Made by a program: the position numbers and the translations under genes. This document shows positions 10,716 through 21,672 of a DNA stretch of 64,000 nt, one piece after another. Source of the DNA: Chondrus crispus (Eukaryota; Rhodophyta; Florideophyceae; Gigartinales; Gigartinaceae); assembly GCF_000350225.1 (NCBI RefSeq), contig NW_005179007.1, forward strand, positions 150,835 to 214,834. The letters are read 5' to 3'. Positions within the stretch are counted from its first letter, which is position 1, and every line of letters begins with the position of its first letter. The notes under the pieces are model-generated. The model was not told where the DNA came from. It saw nothing but the letters and a program-made list of their open reading frames with translations, and made no database searches.

Positions 10716-10896
10716 TTGAAGGGCGCCGGAATCTCCCTCAAGCTCAAGAAGTGTAGCCTCTTCCAACCGAAGGTGCACTACCTGGGGGACGTCATTTCCC
10801 CCGGTAAGTTGAGCGTCGCCGAAGCGGCAGCGGACGCTTTCAAAACGTTCACGTTCCCGAGGACCCTGACGCAGGTGCGGTCGTTCCTCGGGGCGT
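10716..10896 (+). pseudogene. Ty3/gypsy reverse-transcriptase fragment
   Basis: The frame directly after the gap encodes GISLKLKKCSLFQPKVHYLG, then VISPGKL and FPRTLTQVRSFLGA. These are the end of the RT palm/thumb (KC..F...V.YLGH.IS) and the start of the connection to RNase H (RSFLG) in Ty3/gypsy pol. Both ends are lost, the left in the gap and the right at a 17-G run. It is unlike the gypsy element at 54.7-60.3 kb in detail. Confidence 0.75.
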
Positions 10897-10913
10897 GGGG
10901 GGGGGGGGGGGGG
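10897..10913. repeat. 17-G homopolymer at the end of the RT fragment
   Basis: RT coding similarity stops exactly at this run and unrelated, apparently host, sequence follows. It may be a real G tract or a point where reads were wrongly joined. Confidence 0.85.
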
Positions 10914-11245
10914 AGCGCGAGGCCAAAGTTGGTCGGTGTGATCCGTCGATGGGAGTTGAGGGAGTGTGTTTACGGTTGTCCCTATTTTTTTAAGTGTTTT
11001 TTGAGCGTGATTGGAGGTGCTTTAAAAAATTGGAATGGAATGTGGTTGGCCAATGGAGCGATGGATGGAATACGATGGTGATCAGCGAGACAGGGAGGAT
11101 CTAACGTTACCTGCGATTGCGACACGTCCTACACGTCATCCGGAGACCCGCCTTTCGAGTACACGTCGGCACGCCGGCCAGCGCCTCTTTTTTAGCCTGA
11201 TTGTTACTGTAACCCCCCGTTTCCTTCCTCCTTCCTTGGCAGGAA

Positions 11246-11303
11246 GGACTGTAGTTCCTGTGTCATGGTTGGACAACGATGACATACAGGAACTACAGTG
11301 TCC
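11246..11303. repeat. Hairpin with 21/25-nt arms and 12-nt loop
   Basis: Left arm 11246-11266 pairs with 11279-11303, with two 2-nt bulges on the right arm. It lies about 210 bp upstream of the TRAX start codon. Confidence 0.75.
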
Positions 11304-11443
11304 AAGTGACACTCCCGCACACGTGTCCCTCGCGTGCACGTGTACAGGCATCGTTGACTCCGCCGCAACACCCCCCCACCCGCCTCAAATCCAATTCCCG
11401 TCAACGATTTCTTCTTCACTCGCTTCGCCGACCACCAAATTCC

Positions 11444-11494
11444 TTCCAAGCGACCTCATCTTCCAAGCGACCTCATCTTCCAAGCGACCTCATC
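11444..11494 (+). repeat. Three perfect 17-bp tandem units before TRAX
   Basis: TTCCAAGCGACCTCATC occurs three times head to tail (11444, 11461, 11478) and ends 16 bp before the TRAX ATG, so it lies in the probable 5' UTR or core promoter. It may vary in copy number between strains. Confidence 0.9.
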
Positions 11495-11509
11495 TTCCTG
11501 CTCTTTAAC

Positions 11510-12381
11510 ATGGTGCGCACACCCTCCTCTGAGGGCCCCTTCAATGCACAATTCAAAGTCTTCGCTGACGAACTAGACACGGCCAACGACAAGCGCGAGC
11601 GCCTCGTCAAGGCGAGTCGCGACGTCACAAGGGACAGCAAGAAGGCCATCTTCTCCCTCCATCGGTATGTCCCACACTCCCAAAGCCCCTCACTCGCCTC
11701 CACCCTACATACCCACCATCTAACACCCTCTCCGACCATCCGCGCAGCGCAAATCCCTCCAACAAACCCGCCATCCTCTCTTCGGCCGCTGCCTCGCTCG
11801 CCGCCCTCCGCAAAGTCATTGCCTCACGCATAGTCTCCGAGCTGGACTGCGACTCCGCTGCCCGCTTCCACCGTGCCTACTCCCCCGGCCTGCAGGAGTA
11901 CATCGAGGCCCGCACCTTCCACGCCTTTCTCTCCGACGGCACCCTCCTCGCCGCCGACCACATTCAGAGCGAGATTCGAGCCGCCTACACCGAACATCGA
12001 ACCAACATGAGTGACGTCGCCGAAAACGTCTTCGTCCTCGACAATGCAGACTACGTCCTCGGCGTCGCAGATCTCACGGGCGAGCTCATGCGCGTCGCCA
12101 TCGCCGCCGCCGCGAGGGCTGATCGTAACGCCGTGCGCGACGTCTGGGTACTCATGAATCATATCGATCTTGCGTTCAAGGGCTTGCACAAGTATGCCCG
12201 GGGTCTCGGAAGGGACTACCCCTCTAAACTCAAAACGCTTGCGAATAGCATCTCTAAGGTGGAACGCTCCGCTTGCGATCTCGCCGTTCGTGCCGCCGAG
12301 TTTGGGGATGACCTACAGAATACTCAACACGACGCCCCCCTCGAGCCTTCGAAGAAGCGAATCCGCGCCGAGCAATACTAG
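11510..12381 (+). CDS. TSNAX: Translin-associated factor X (TRAX)
   Basis: Exon 1 is 11510-11664 and exon 2 11748-12381. The 83-nt intron runs GTATGT...CGCGCAG, and the split codon at the junction encodes the Arg of LHR. The 262-aa product is close to the ~290 aa of animal TRAX. Family blocks are FKVFADELD, DKRERLVKASRDVTRDSKKA and IFSLHR at the N-terminus, then FHRAYSPGLQEYIEA, and DYVLGVADLTGELMR, the most conserved translin-superfamily motif. TRAX forms a hetero-octamer with translin (C3PO), an RNase that removes siRNA passenger strands and processes tRNA fragments; acidic residues in the helices bind metal. Translin itself is not in this window. Very confident. Confidence 0.93.
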
Positions 12382-13416
12382 CCATTCCACCAGGCACGTG
12401 TCCCCGCCCTGTCCGGCAAAGCAGGACGATCACGATTCTTGTTGACACTTCTTTCGAGACCTTGTAGAAGATTTGACGCCCCTGAAAGCAATATGCCCGT
12501 GTAACTCTAGGCGCTGCCACAAGTAGCATTTTTGGACTTGCGACACGCTGGCTGTGGTTGCGCCGGTGTAGCACCATCGTCTGGTCACGACCAATCGCGA
12601 TGGACACGGCGCCGGTCACTTACGTACACAAAAACTTGGCACTACACAGCCCCGGTATTCTATGCGCTTTGAGTTACCCGCTTTCATCATGCAGTGGGGC
12701 AACTGAACTGTCGCCCATCTTGTTGATGGGTTTTCATCAGTGATGAGGTTTCAACGGCTTGCAACCGTGTGGACACTCCTTTGAAACGGTCTTCCCGCGA
12801 AAACTCATTCTTCTCGCAAATATCGTTTTCATGGTCTAAAGCTTTGCATGTGGTCTCGTCGGTCTTGCCGTATACAATTATAGGATGGTCACAACGAGCT
12901 GAGACATGAATGCGGTACCAGCAATTGCGGGCCCCGGAAGCCGGTTTGCACAGCATGCGCGCCGGTGCTCACGACGTGCGAGGTGGCCGCCTTCAGACTA
13001 GCAGCATGTCGATACCTAAGCAAGGGTCAGTTTTCAATTTTCTATTTCGTGAGTGTCCTGACGGGACACGCACGAATGCGGTTTGCATTCCGGGAAGGGC
13101 CTTCGGCGCCTGATCAACCCCTCGGACGCTCGAGCTCCTGCTTGCTCCTCCGCACGAGTCGGTGATTGGTTTCGTGTCTGTTTCAAAGCCTCCATTTAAG
13201 AAGCTACTGCCGAATTTTCCGCGCGACCGTTGAGTGGTAACGTTCCTCATCAGTAGCAAGCGGTTTGTTTATGTCTTCCTTCGATTTGAAACATGTTGTA
13301 TTCATGGAGATCGATCTGCTTTTCTTGATCTTGCAGCTACCTCCGCCGCCCTTACGTGTCTCGCTCAGGAAAGTGACACCCGCCGCCGACTTCTTTCACA
13401 GCTAATTGCGAATCCC
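12382..13416. other. Intergenic, no supported gene
   Basis: A minus-strand ORF (12687-12956, 89 aa, five Cys) is the best candidate but lacks a recognised domain. A short stretch near 12760 (TTGCAACCGTGTGGACACTCC-like) recurs in altered form near 9230 and 19120, suggesting old repeated or coding debris. Confidence 0.35.
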
Positions 13417-14034
13417 ATGGCTCTTCGAGCAATCGCTGAGGTCTACCCGGATGAAGAGGTTTTTCGAAAACGCAGGAGGTTACGCCAGCACCACGCACCG
13501 GAGACAACACCCAACTTTGTCCGGTGCTATCCGGCATTCTCGGAAACCCCAGATTTTCATGACGTCGAACTACTACCACCCTCTGGCCCTCTCTCGTCGC
13601 TGGAGAGAGTTTGCTACCTTTTGATGGTCGTTTGCCACCACAATGATGAATTAGAAGAAGACAAAACCACGCTTGACAGAATGCAAGACGATGAGGACGA
13701 ACTGGAGCAATGGTTAGCGACTGCTCTTAACGCACACTTTATATCGCCAGAAATTGTAGTTGTAGCTTTAGTGCTCTTGGATCGCGTTCAGAAGGCTGGT
13801 GCAGCCTTAACCACCGACTCCGTGAAGATGCTCCTTCCCACCTGTGTCATTCTGGCGTCAAAATTCTCTATGGATGAACGGATTTTCAATGCGGACTTTC
13901 TTTTCATGTTTGAAAATCTTTGTGTAGACTCTGTAGCCCAGCTTGAGAGTGAGGTTCTCACTTTGCTGAAGTGGAGAGTGTTCGTGTCAGGAGATGTATT
14001 CCGTGAGTATCATCGGGCTATTTTTGCACAATGA
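13417..14034 (+). CDS. Cyclin-box protein (PHO80-like or general cyclin fold)
   Basis: The first in-frame ATG is 13417 (205 aa). The frame is open upstream to about 13234 with plausible composition, so an upstream exon or alternative start is possible; a GTAACG...TTGATCTTGCAG pair at about 13236-13335 looks intron-like but its phase does not fit. After an acidic linker the C-terminal half has the order of a cyclin box: ISPEIVVVALVLLDRVQ, then LPTCVILASKFSMDE, then LESEVLTLLKWRVFVSGDVF. The ILASKF helix and the ExEVLxLLKW helix are typical of cyclins that bind a CDK. Only one cyclin fold is present, as in PHO80/PCL-type cyclins. The partner kinase is unknown. Confidence 0.7.
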   Translation: MALRAIAEVYPDEEVFRKRRRLRQHHAPETTPNFVRCYPAFSETPDFHDVELLPPSGPLSSLERVCYLLMVVCHHNDELEEDKTTLDRMQDDEDELEQWLATALNAHFISPEIVVVALVLLDRVQKAGAALTTDSVKMLLPTCVILASKFSMDERIFNADFLFMFENLCVDSVAQLESEVLTLLKWRVFVSGDVFREYHRAIFAQ

Positions 14035-14652
14035 CGGGTTTCAGTGTGGAACACTCTTGTGCCGACGCTGGAGACATGAATCGATGAATCGTATGCTTTG
14101 TGCAGAGTGAGCTTACTTAGAGGCTCATGCTTTCTTCTTCCGGTATATGTCGGTGTATATGAGTTGAAACGAGCAACTTGACCAGCCGTGGTACAAAATC
14201 TAGCCACATCTTCATAATTGAACATGCGTCGGAGGATCCGCGGTGAACTACCAAGGAGAACGATTTAGCATAAATACTCTTTCATACCAGATGCCGCATC
14301 AAGAGTTGTGGCACTTCATTTCAAGCTTTTGTAGCTATTGCCCGAATGGCAGTTTTCCTTGCAAAGTGATTCAAAATTCTCGTACGGTTTGCGCAAGTTT
14401 ATAACACAACAAAGCATGCAGTACAAGAGGGTGCACTGACCAGTACCGCTAGAAATCAAAATGTGTTTACCCTCGCTGGTGAGGTGAGTCGAGCTACGTT
14501 CGCCTACGGAAGTCAGTGAATAATTGCTAAGCATGGGGGCATCGTGTGCCTACCTTGGTGGGGATGCGTGGCAGACCAACATCAAAGTCTCCGGGAAACA
14601 CCCGCGGTAGAGGTGGCTATGTTCAAAGATTAATTTTAGGATCGCCAAGTTG
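14035..14652. other. Convergent intergenic region, nothing recognised
   Basis: This lies between the 3' ends of the cyclin-box gene and TOP1. Only short ORFs without features are seen. It presumably holds both polyadenylation regions. Confidence 0.5.
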
Positions 14653-16815
14653 TCAGAAACGGAAGTCCTCAGACGTTTCCATGGCCCAGGCAAACTTCAC
14701 TAAAAGAGTCTTAGCAAAGATCCGCTCGATAGGCACTTCGCGCTTCTTACACCAGGCGACAGTGATCCGGGGGTCAAGATAGTTAATCTTGGAAGTCCCA
14801 AGTGCCACGGTCTTCATATCCTCCTTCACTTGCATGTCTGCTTTCAACTTTGCAAGTCTTTCCGAAACAGATTTAATTGCTGTCTCAATCTGAGGGAGTT
14901 TTTTCACGCGCGCGGTTTTCACCCTCGGGGCGGCGGCTGCACGTTTTCGTTCGGCAGCGCGCTCCTTATCATCCATGTCTTCCGTAAATACCGGCTTTTC
15001 AGGCATCCATTGGATGAGATCAACCGAATCAATCGACCCTTTCGACTTGTTGATTTTATTCCGGCCACGTTTCAACTCGGTCAACCACTGCTGGGTATCG
15101 ACAACTTTTTTGTCCATTTTCTCCATTTGAGACCCATGCGCCTTGGGAAGAGCTCTCTGATGATTACACAAAATGGCGACTTCCTTGTTTTGTTGATTGT
15201 AGAACACAATCTTCTCGAGAAGATCTGAGCGAGCGGGTGTATTCGAAATGAGATTGTCTAACGTAACCGACGCGTTGTAAGTACGGAAAACCTTGGCACT
15301 TAGGCCATCCATAAGTGATTTCAGATAATCATTGAGACCGGTCACTGTGAGACGATGAAAGATATCTTCCCCGGGTTTTTTGTTTCGACAAAATAATTTC
15401 AGGTTCTCGTAGACTTCCTTTTCAACCTGAACGGAATTGAAGTAACGGATGCTGTCCTTGCCCAAAAAGTCCAGCTCTATGGTCCTCGGTGGCACAAACT
15501 TGATGTGTTCAACGCGTAGTGAGCAGCAACCTACTGTGTCTGCTTCATCCTCTCCCTTCTCGTTTCCCACTCGAAGCGCAAGCTTATCGATGAGATACAT
15601 GGCTGTGGCTCGCTGTTTGGGTTCCTTCCCCTTTGCCTTCCAGCCTTGTCGGTAGTCTCGCCGAATCTGTTCGATGTACTGAGAGAGACGACGGGCCTTT
15701 TCGAACTTGGCATGGTCTGACATACCCTTGAATGCGGATCCCGCGGCAAGCCATACATACTTGGAACCACCGGTGATCGTATCCTTCCAGAAGCAAAGCC
15801 AAGTCACATCTCTTTTGTGGATAATCTTCCCCCACTTATGCCCTTCCAAGGGACAGGGAGGAATTTCTGCATCATGGCCTACATTGATCGTGATATCTTC
15901 AGGATATATACGAGACTTGACTTTGCCCATTTTGGGATGCTCCCCACGTCCCAAAAAGAGGCCTGGAGGTTCAACACGAAAGTTGCCGACTTTCTCCTCC
16001 CGCCCATCGACCAATGCTACGGTATATTTTTTGCACCGCACCGCTTCCTCCTCGCGAAGCTTCTTTTTTTCTGCGGCTGGAATGTCTTTCTTCTCCTGCT
16101 TCTTTTTCTCTAGATGGGCATGGATACGAGAGAAGTCACAGAGTTCAAGCTTCTTAATGATACGATGCGCACTGGTCGAACGTAGAGAATGGCGGAAGTC
16201 GTCGAAGAAGTTTCGCTGAAACGTAGGTTTCTGCACGTAGTCAGTTGCGAGCTTTGCAGCATAAAAAGTGGCAATCTCTTCTGATTCTGCAGAAAGCTCA
16301 ACAGCTTTACCGTTATAGAGAAGCGGTATCCCATGCGGTTCATATTCTGGAGGAAAAATAACAGCATTGTGTAACAGGGTAGTCCACTTGATACCAGAAT
16401 TTCTTTCTCCCTCACCTTCATCCCACCATCGATACCCACCATTATCTTTTCCTTGATCGCTGCTGGAGGATTGACCTTCCCGCTTTGGTTTTTTTTCTTC
16501 GACTGGAATTGGTTCTAGTTTGGCCTCTTCTTTCTTCGCCCGTCTCCCTTTGGCGGCAGCAGGATTTGGGCGAACAACGGTAGTGGTGCCGTTTTGACGA
16601 CGTTGTCTCCTGGCATCAGCGAGGACACGATCAGAAGAGGAGCGTTGCTTCAAACGAGACTTCGTTTGTGCACTAGTAGAATTCGACGCGCTTGCAGAAC
16701 TTAGTGAAACACGTGGCTTCTTCGACACGCGACGATTAATTAAAGGAAGTTCATCATCCTCATCCGAGGACTCAATAGCTGGGATGGGGCGTGCTCGCTT
16801 AGTGGCGGTAGTCAT
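14653..16815 (-). CDS. TOP1: DNA topoisomerase I (type IB)
   Basis: An intronless 720-aa ORF. Residues 1-~140 are charged and basic (RRVSKKPR, KGRRAKKEE) as in the nuclear N-terminal domain. The core starts KWTTLLHNAVIFPPEYEPHG and includes KWGKIIHKRDVTWLCFWKD, RQYIEQIR-type helices and LALRVGNEKGEDEADTVGCC, where the catalytic Arg sits. After a Lys/Arg-rich linker, the C-terminal domain has SKINYLDPRITVAWCKK with the catalytic Tyr at about residue 679, and ends FAWAMETSEDFRF as in other eukaryotes. The enzyme relaxes supercoils by a 3'-phosphotyrosyl intermediate during transcription and replication. All domains are present at normal length (human 765 aa). A 26-G run begins 66 bp upstream of the ATG. 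Confidence 0.96.
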   Translation of the reverse strand: MTTATKRARPIPAIESSDEDDELPLINRRVSKKPRVSLSSASASNSTSAQTKSRLKQRSSSDRVLADARRQRRQNGTTTVVRPNPAAAKGRRAKKEEAKLEPIPVEEKKPKREGQSSSSDQGKDNGGYRWWDEGEGERNSGIKWTTLLHNAVIFPPEYEPHGIPLLYNGKAVELSAESEEIATFYAAKLATDYVQKPTFQRNFFDDFRHSLRSTSAHRIIKKLELCDFSRIHAHLEKKKQEKKDIPAAEKKKLREEEAVRCKKYTVALVDGREEKVGNFRVEPPGLFLGRGEHPKMGKVKSRIYPEDITINVGHDAEIPPCPLEGHKWGKIIHKRDVTWLCFWKDTITGGSKYVWLAAGSAFKGMSDHAKFEKARRLSQYIEQIRRDYRQGWKAKGKEPKQRATAMYLIDKLALRVGNEKGEDEADTVGCCSLRVEHIKFVPPRTIELDFLGKDSIRYFNSVQVEKEVYENLKLFCRNKKPGEDIFHRLTVTGLNDYLKSLMDGLSAKVFRTYNASVTLDNLISNTPARSDLLEKIVFYNQQNKEVAILCNHQRALPKAHGSQMEKMDKKVVDTQQWLTELKRGRNKINKSKGSIDSVDLIQWMPEKPVFTEDMDDKERAAERKRAAAAPRVKTARVKKLPQIETAIKSVSERLAKLKADMQVKEDMKTVALGTSKINYLDPRITVAWCKKREVPIERIFAKTLLVKFAWAMETSEDFRF

Positions 16816-16880
16816 GATGGGGGGCGATGAGAATGAGGTGAGTGGACGACGGGGGTGTCGGTCAGCGACATGCGGAGAGC

Positions 16881-16906
16881 GGGGGGGGGGGGGGGGGGGG
16901 GGGGGG
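16881..16906. repeat. 26-G homopolymer upstream of TOP1
   Basis: An uninterrupted run of G on the plus strand (C on the TOP1 sense strand), 66-91 bp before the TOP1 start codon, so within the promoter or 5' UTR. Its true length is uncertain in any sequencing technology. Confidence 0.9.
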
Positions 16907-19519
16907 CGGGAAACCTCGTCTGAGAAGCAAGGTGGAGAGGCGCTTTATATTGCACAAGGAGGGGGCTGTGAAGGCGGTTGTTTGGGGATGGAGGAAGGCG
17001 TTTTCGTTGCAGCATGAAAAAAGACTTGTAAAATTTTCGGGTTTTACGGGTTTGCTTCAATGGGACTGGTGGGTGGTGAGAGTACGTCTGGTTTCAGTCG
17101 GTCGGTGGGATTTTTTCGTTTTTTTGACTGGCTGCTTTGGCGTCTCTCGCAAATACGTGCGCGAGCACCCAATTTATTCGGCCAAGTCAAACTTTTCAAA
17201 TGAAAAGTAAAGAAAATCATCACAAGAATGCAAATAGGACGGCCCCTTTCCCATTTTCCGGGCAGCAAAACCCTCCCCTTCGCATTCACAATAACATTCG
17301 ATTAGACACAATTCTGGGTCCTCCAATAACAATTAAATTTTATCCACTGCGAAACATCCAGCGGCACACAGGAGGCCCCAGGCCTCGCTGCTCTTGCTCC
17401 CAAATACAACTTGATTCGCTTTCACCTGTGACGTGCTTTGCTTATTCACAAAATGCGGTCCTTCTCGCCACGTCTCCTTTCATCAGAATCCAGCGGCGGA
17501 GCCACAGCACTATGAAGGCGCAGACTCCCGCAAACAGATTCAATAGGGCATTAGGCCTGTCTCCGTTTCACCTATCTTGAACATTGACTCGAGCACACAA
17601 CAATGTCCTGTAGTATCCGTCTCCACTCCAGTCACTAGGATTGACACTCCAGGGGACATGCATCCTCACCTAATGCTTCCTCTCGTTCGACTGGCTCGCA
17701 ATGATTTTTAAAATGAATTCTGTGGTTAATCACTGCTAGATTTTAATATTTAATGCCTCTCGTACAGCAGGACTTCAATACCACGAATGATCGGTAAGTT
17801 CATTTCTGCCAGATTGTCCCGGTCCCACTGGGACCAGCAACACGCAATTGTAGGGCGTTTCTGCCACAAACCCTGTTATGGGTTCAGCTGTAAGGCTTCA
17901 GGGCTTTGTTCATCACGATTCCTAAAGCTGAAAAAAAATCCTCTTAGCAAACTCTTCTACTCATGACAGTCCCGAGTGCGCTTTTTGCATGAGCTGCAAA
18001 ACACCTCGTCCATACATTGCCAAGGGCACACCAGTGGAAACCATGTGAAAACACAGATCATCACAACCCTTGGGAGTCATCTACTAACTCCTGATTGTTC
18101 AAATGGAGCCACCGCCTCCAAACATCACCACGCCCCCCAGATGTTTGCAAAAGGCTCCCGCAGGGCAGTGATTTAGTCGCGGTACATTTAGCTCTGTTGG
18201 CCTATGGCGCAGGGCCTGTGTCCGCTGTGAAGCCTCGTTAAACTTGATTATATCTTCTACAGACAGGGCAGTATTTCAAACAGCAGGAGGAACGAGATTG
18301 ATACTAAACTTGTTCTTCTGCGTTTTACCAGATTCCAACCAAGAGTATCCTTCTTCCAACCATTTCGTTCAAATCCGATCGCAATTTCTACAAGTTTTAC
18401 GGCGCGAGCCGAGGCGTTTTCATTGTCTTGTCCGGCTTAATCGCCACCTTTTCGATTCCACCCTTGGGATGATGAACAACAGCGCTGCAGTGTGTTCGAA
18501 ATCCTTGTCCAGGCACTGATATGGTATTCATCTGGCATGGCACATCTCTGATGTTAAATGCCGTAGCATGGCTGTTTTGCTCCAACGCGTCCTCTGATAC
18601 TGCTGTATCAGCAAAAGGGCCAGTCCATCCGCAGCCCATATGACTTTGTAGGCAATATTTCCCGCCTTCATAGATATAGCATTGACCCTTCACGTCGTGC
18701 CAACAAAAGCGTGAGACTGCTACACGTTACTCACTATCCGTGTCCTTATCAGCTTGTGAAGCAGCCGCTGTTTCACCCTGTGGTGCGGTACTTCAACAGT
18801 CTGCAACACAAACACTTCCGAATTTGTCCGAAGGGTTTCGACATGCGTTCACTTTCATCTCGGTTAAACCAAGGACTTCGCCCTTCTTGCTTCAGGCTCT
18901 CCGGTCGCCCTGCAGTGTATCCGCTATATACTGTGTTCAATGCACAGGGAGTCTTCCAACAGGGCGGTTCTCCTGTGACTACGTTCGTTCTAAGTTTTGC
19001 GCCGTGGACATCCAATGAATAGTTTCATTGCTGGTGGCCATATGAGCAGACAGCGCACTACAAGTTCCGACCGACTTTTTTAGCAAAGTGCTGTGTTTCG
19101 CCGTAGACATTGAACGGAACCTTGCAACAGTGTGGACTCCACAATATGGAGCCCGTGCGATTGCGAGAAGTTGTCATCATGATTGTGTCGATTTCCCTTG
19201 TATTAGGGCCCCGTAGATGAATTTGGGGAACTAGACAATCGGATACGTGTCCGTTGTCCCAATGCCATAGGCGAGTGGTTTTATGTGTCGTCCATGAAAG
19301 GAGAATTGTTTTGCGATAAATCACCATGCACCGCTGCTCTTTGACTTCCCTTGAAGGGTAGTGTCTTTCCAGAGGGAACTCTTATAAGTCTAGATTCAGA
19401 AGACTGTTTCCAATGTCAATTACAAAACTGTTGTGTTAATCCCACCAGAGGGGCCTGCACGTGCAATAAACGAGACCGTGGTCGTGCGAGGAAGAGCGCA
19501 TGGGAGACTTCCTAGTGTA
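16907..19519. other. 2.6 kb without a supported gene
   Basis: The largest frame is 17137-17580 (+, 147 aa) without features. On the minus strand, 18397-18693 (98 aa), 18773-19015 and 19058-19327 lie in sequence, each Cys-rich, and could be exons of one gene or debris. Parts of the last two resemble each other loosely (CxxPF/NV-type segments). No domain was recognised. Confidence 0.35.
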
Positions 19520-20240
19520 TCGGACCGTTAGTCCTCGAGGACAAAGGTTAATTTATTTTATCAAAAAAACCAAACTCGCGATTTCCCTTCTGTTTTTTTA
19601 AACCAGAAGGCCATCACCACAGGAAAAGCATTTGCTTGTCGATTCTAGTGTCTGAGTGACACACGTACTCATGTGAGGACTTTCGCCTCACATGAGTACA
19701 GTATTCGACCTATTTTATTCTTGACTTTCGCTTCCCCGACAAGAAAGAAAACGATACCCCCGCCACCGTGCTTGACTTCTGACTTGGGGCCAGAAAGAAC
19801 TTTGTGAGAATTGCATGTTCTCCGTGGTCGTTTTTAGATATGTCTGGAAAAGAAGCTTTTTTAAGCCATCCTAAAACCGCATGTCAAATAACTTCGAAAC
19901 CAAAAACGCCAGTTCCAAAAGGCAATTTGGTACTCAATCTGCATTATATTCACAAGCTTTCTGCGCATTCAAAGCTGCTATACCGATGTTTTGCCAGATG
20001 CTTTTGTCGAAAAGAAGCAAGTTAAATAAATAGTGCTCAAGGTAGCTTCTTGAATGTTCAATTTAATTTATACATTTCTGCAAAAAAGAGCTGTCTTCAT
20101 ATGCGGACAAGCTCCGGTCGGATAGAAACTAGTGAAACCGAACTCGTTGATGCATACATATAAAGGTGTTCAAAAGAAAAGGCCGGCCTACAGTATGCGA
20201 TTTTCTTGAAGCTAATTTTTGCCAGTAGCATAGACACATT
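19520..20240 (+). repeat. Dispersed repeat, copy 2, split by a 484-bp insertion
   Basis: The left half (19520-19650) and right half (20129-20240) match 6591-6835 in order. Between them are 484 bp (19651-20134) absent from copy 1, bounded by CTAGTG at 19645-19650 and 20129-20134, which looks like a 6-bp target-site duplication. The insert contains a 14-bp-arm hairpin close to its left end. A HARBI1-type ORF begins 236 bp further on. Confidence 0.65.
19665..19699. repeat. Hairpin, 14-bp perfect arms, 7-nt loop
   Basis: Arms 19665-19678 (GTACTCATGTGAGG) and 19686-19699. It lies 14 bp inside the left end of the 484-bp insertion in the dispersed repeat. Confidence 0.8.
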
Positions 20241-20475
20241 TGTAGATTTACGCCACAAGCTTGGCAGAAATAGAAATGGCTATTTTAAGGTTTACGCAGC
20301 AAGAATTTCACAAATGATTGTGACAAATAGAGGTATGATAAGTAACATTGGCATTTCTGAATTTCACAAATTGAAGATATACCGAGAAGTGTTTACGCCA
20401 AGCATCAAGCACCATCACATGAGTATTATCACGTAGCCCAATTTTGCAGCCCAACCCACAGCTCCCCAAACCGCC

Positions 20476-21672
20476 ATGTCCCTCGGACGACAAAAGGACC
20501 ACAACCCCCAGGCCGTTTGCTCGCGCATTGCCGGATGTACTTCCCTGCTACCCTCTATCTTCAAGAAAAAGAACTTAGACCTAAGCTCCGCCCTGTCATC
20601 AAACTTCAAGTTAGCCGGTTTACTGCTCACACTACACAGCATCTGCAATGATCGCGAGAAGCAAGTGTGTCGTTCACGCGAGATCAGCTTGACCTCCTTT
20701 GTTGATCATCGATTTGACAACTTCTCTGACGATGTGTTGCTGGCCCTGTTCCGATTCAAGCGAACCGATATCATTCGAATTGTGCAATACGTGGCGTGGC
20801 CAGCAGGACAATTTCGGACACGCCGGAACCGCTACGGAACAAGCCCATTGTTAGTAACTTGCGTCATTCTGCGCCGTCTTGCTTCGCCGCACAGATGGAG
20901 AGACCTCGAAAGACTTTTTGCTCTGCACACACCGCATCTGTCAGAAATATTTTGGGAGGGGCTTTTTCAATTCGTGTCGGTGCGTGTTGATCTAGTCATG
21001 GGCAATCTACACAAGCCCTTTTGGCAAACTCGTTTCGAGGAGTATGCAGAAGCTGTGGGTATTAAAAGTCAGGCGCTTGAGAATGTTGTTGCATTCATCG
21101 ATGGAACGCACTTGGCTGTAGCTCGACCAAGTGGCCTGGATATCGATCAGCGTGTTGCTTATAGCGGGCATAAACGGAAACACGCTATCAAATTTCAGGC
21201 CTTAACTACACCGTGCGGTTTCGCTATGCATCTGTCTGGTCCTTTAGAGGGCCGGCGTCACGATTGGACTATGTATATGCAAAGCGGGCTTGACTGTACA
21301 CTACAAGAAGCCTTTTTCCATCTTAACCGGCAGTTTGTGGCCTATGGGGACTCTGGTTACAGCTCAAAAGTATTTTTGTTCGTGCCCTTTTCGGGATCTA
21401 ATCTCACACCAGGACAAAGAGCCTTTAACATGGCCATGTCGAAGTCTCGCGTGACGGTTGGGTGATATTTTAGAGAAATTAAGAGGTACTGGACGTTTGT
21501 GGACTTCAAGCGTATGATGAAATTGAAGGAAAGCGCGGTGGGGATGTTGTATATCGCAGCTGTTCTTCTCACCAACGCCCGTAACTGCCTTCACTCAAAT
21601 GCTATTTGGCAATATTTTCACTGCGCGCCTCCTGCCCTTGAGGAGTACATGATCGACCGGGATGATGCCTGA
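20476..21672 (+). pseudogene. HARBI1/PIF-type DDE transposase with one in-frame TGA
   Basis: From ATG 20476 the frame runs 329 codons to a TGA at 21463-21465, then stays open for 68 codons to TGA 21670-21672. The continuation, starting YFREIKRYWTFVDFKR, is the expected family C-terminus, so a single nonsense change separates two parts of one protein. The DDE_4 core is present: VVAFIDGTHLAVARP (first Asp), YSGHKRKHAIKFQALTTPCG, LEGRRHDWTMY (second Asp) and FVAYGDSGYS. The N-terminal half includes TSPLLVTCVILRRLASPHRW, typical of these transposases. Such enzymes cut at TIRs and make 3-bp duplications. TIRs were not found. A likely Myb-like partner lies convergently at 23501-24327. Confidence 0.8.

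Noticed and set aside
21463-21465. Selenocysteine or programmed readthrough at the transposase TGA
   Set aside because: Nothing in the family suggests it; the neighbouring elements are full of random stops, so mutation is simpler.
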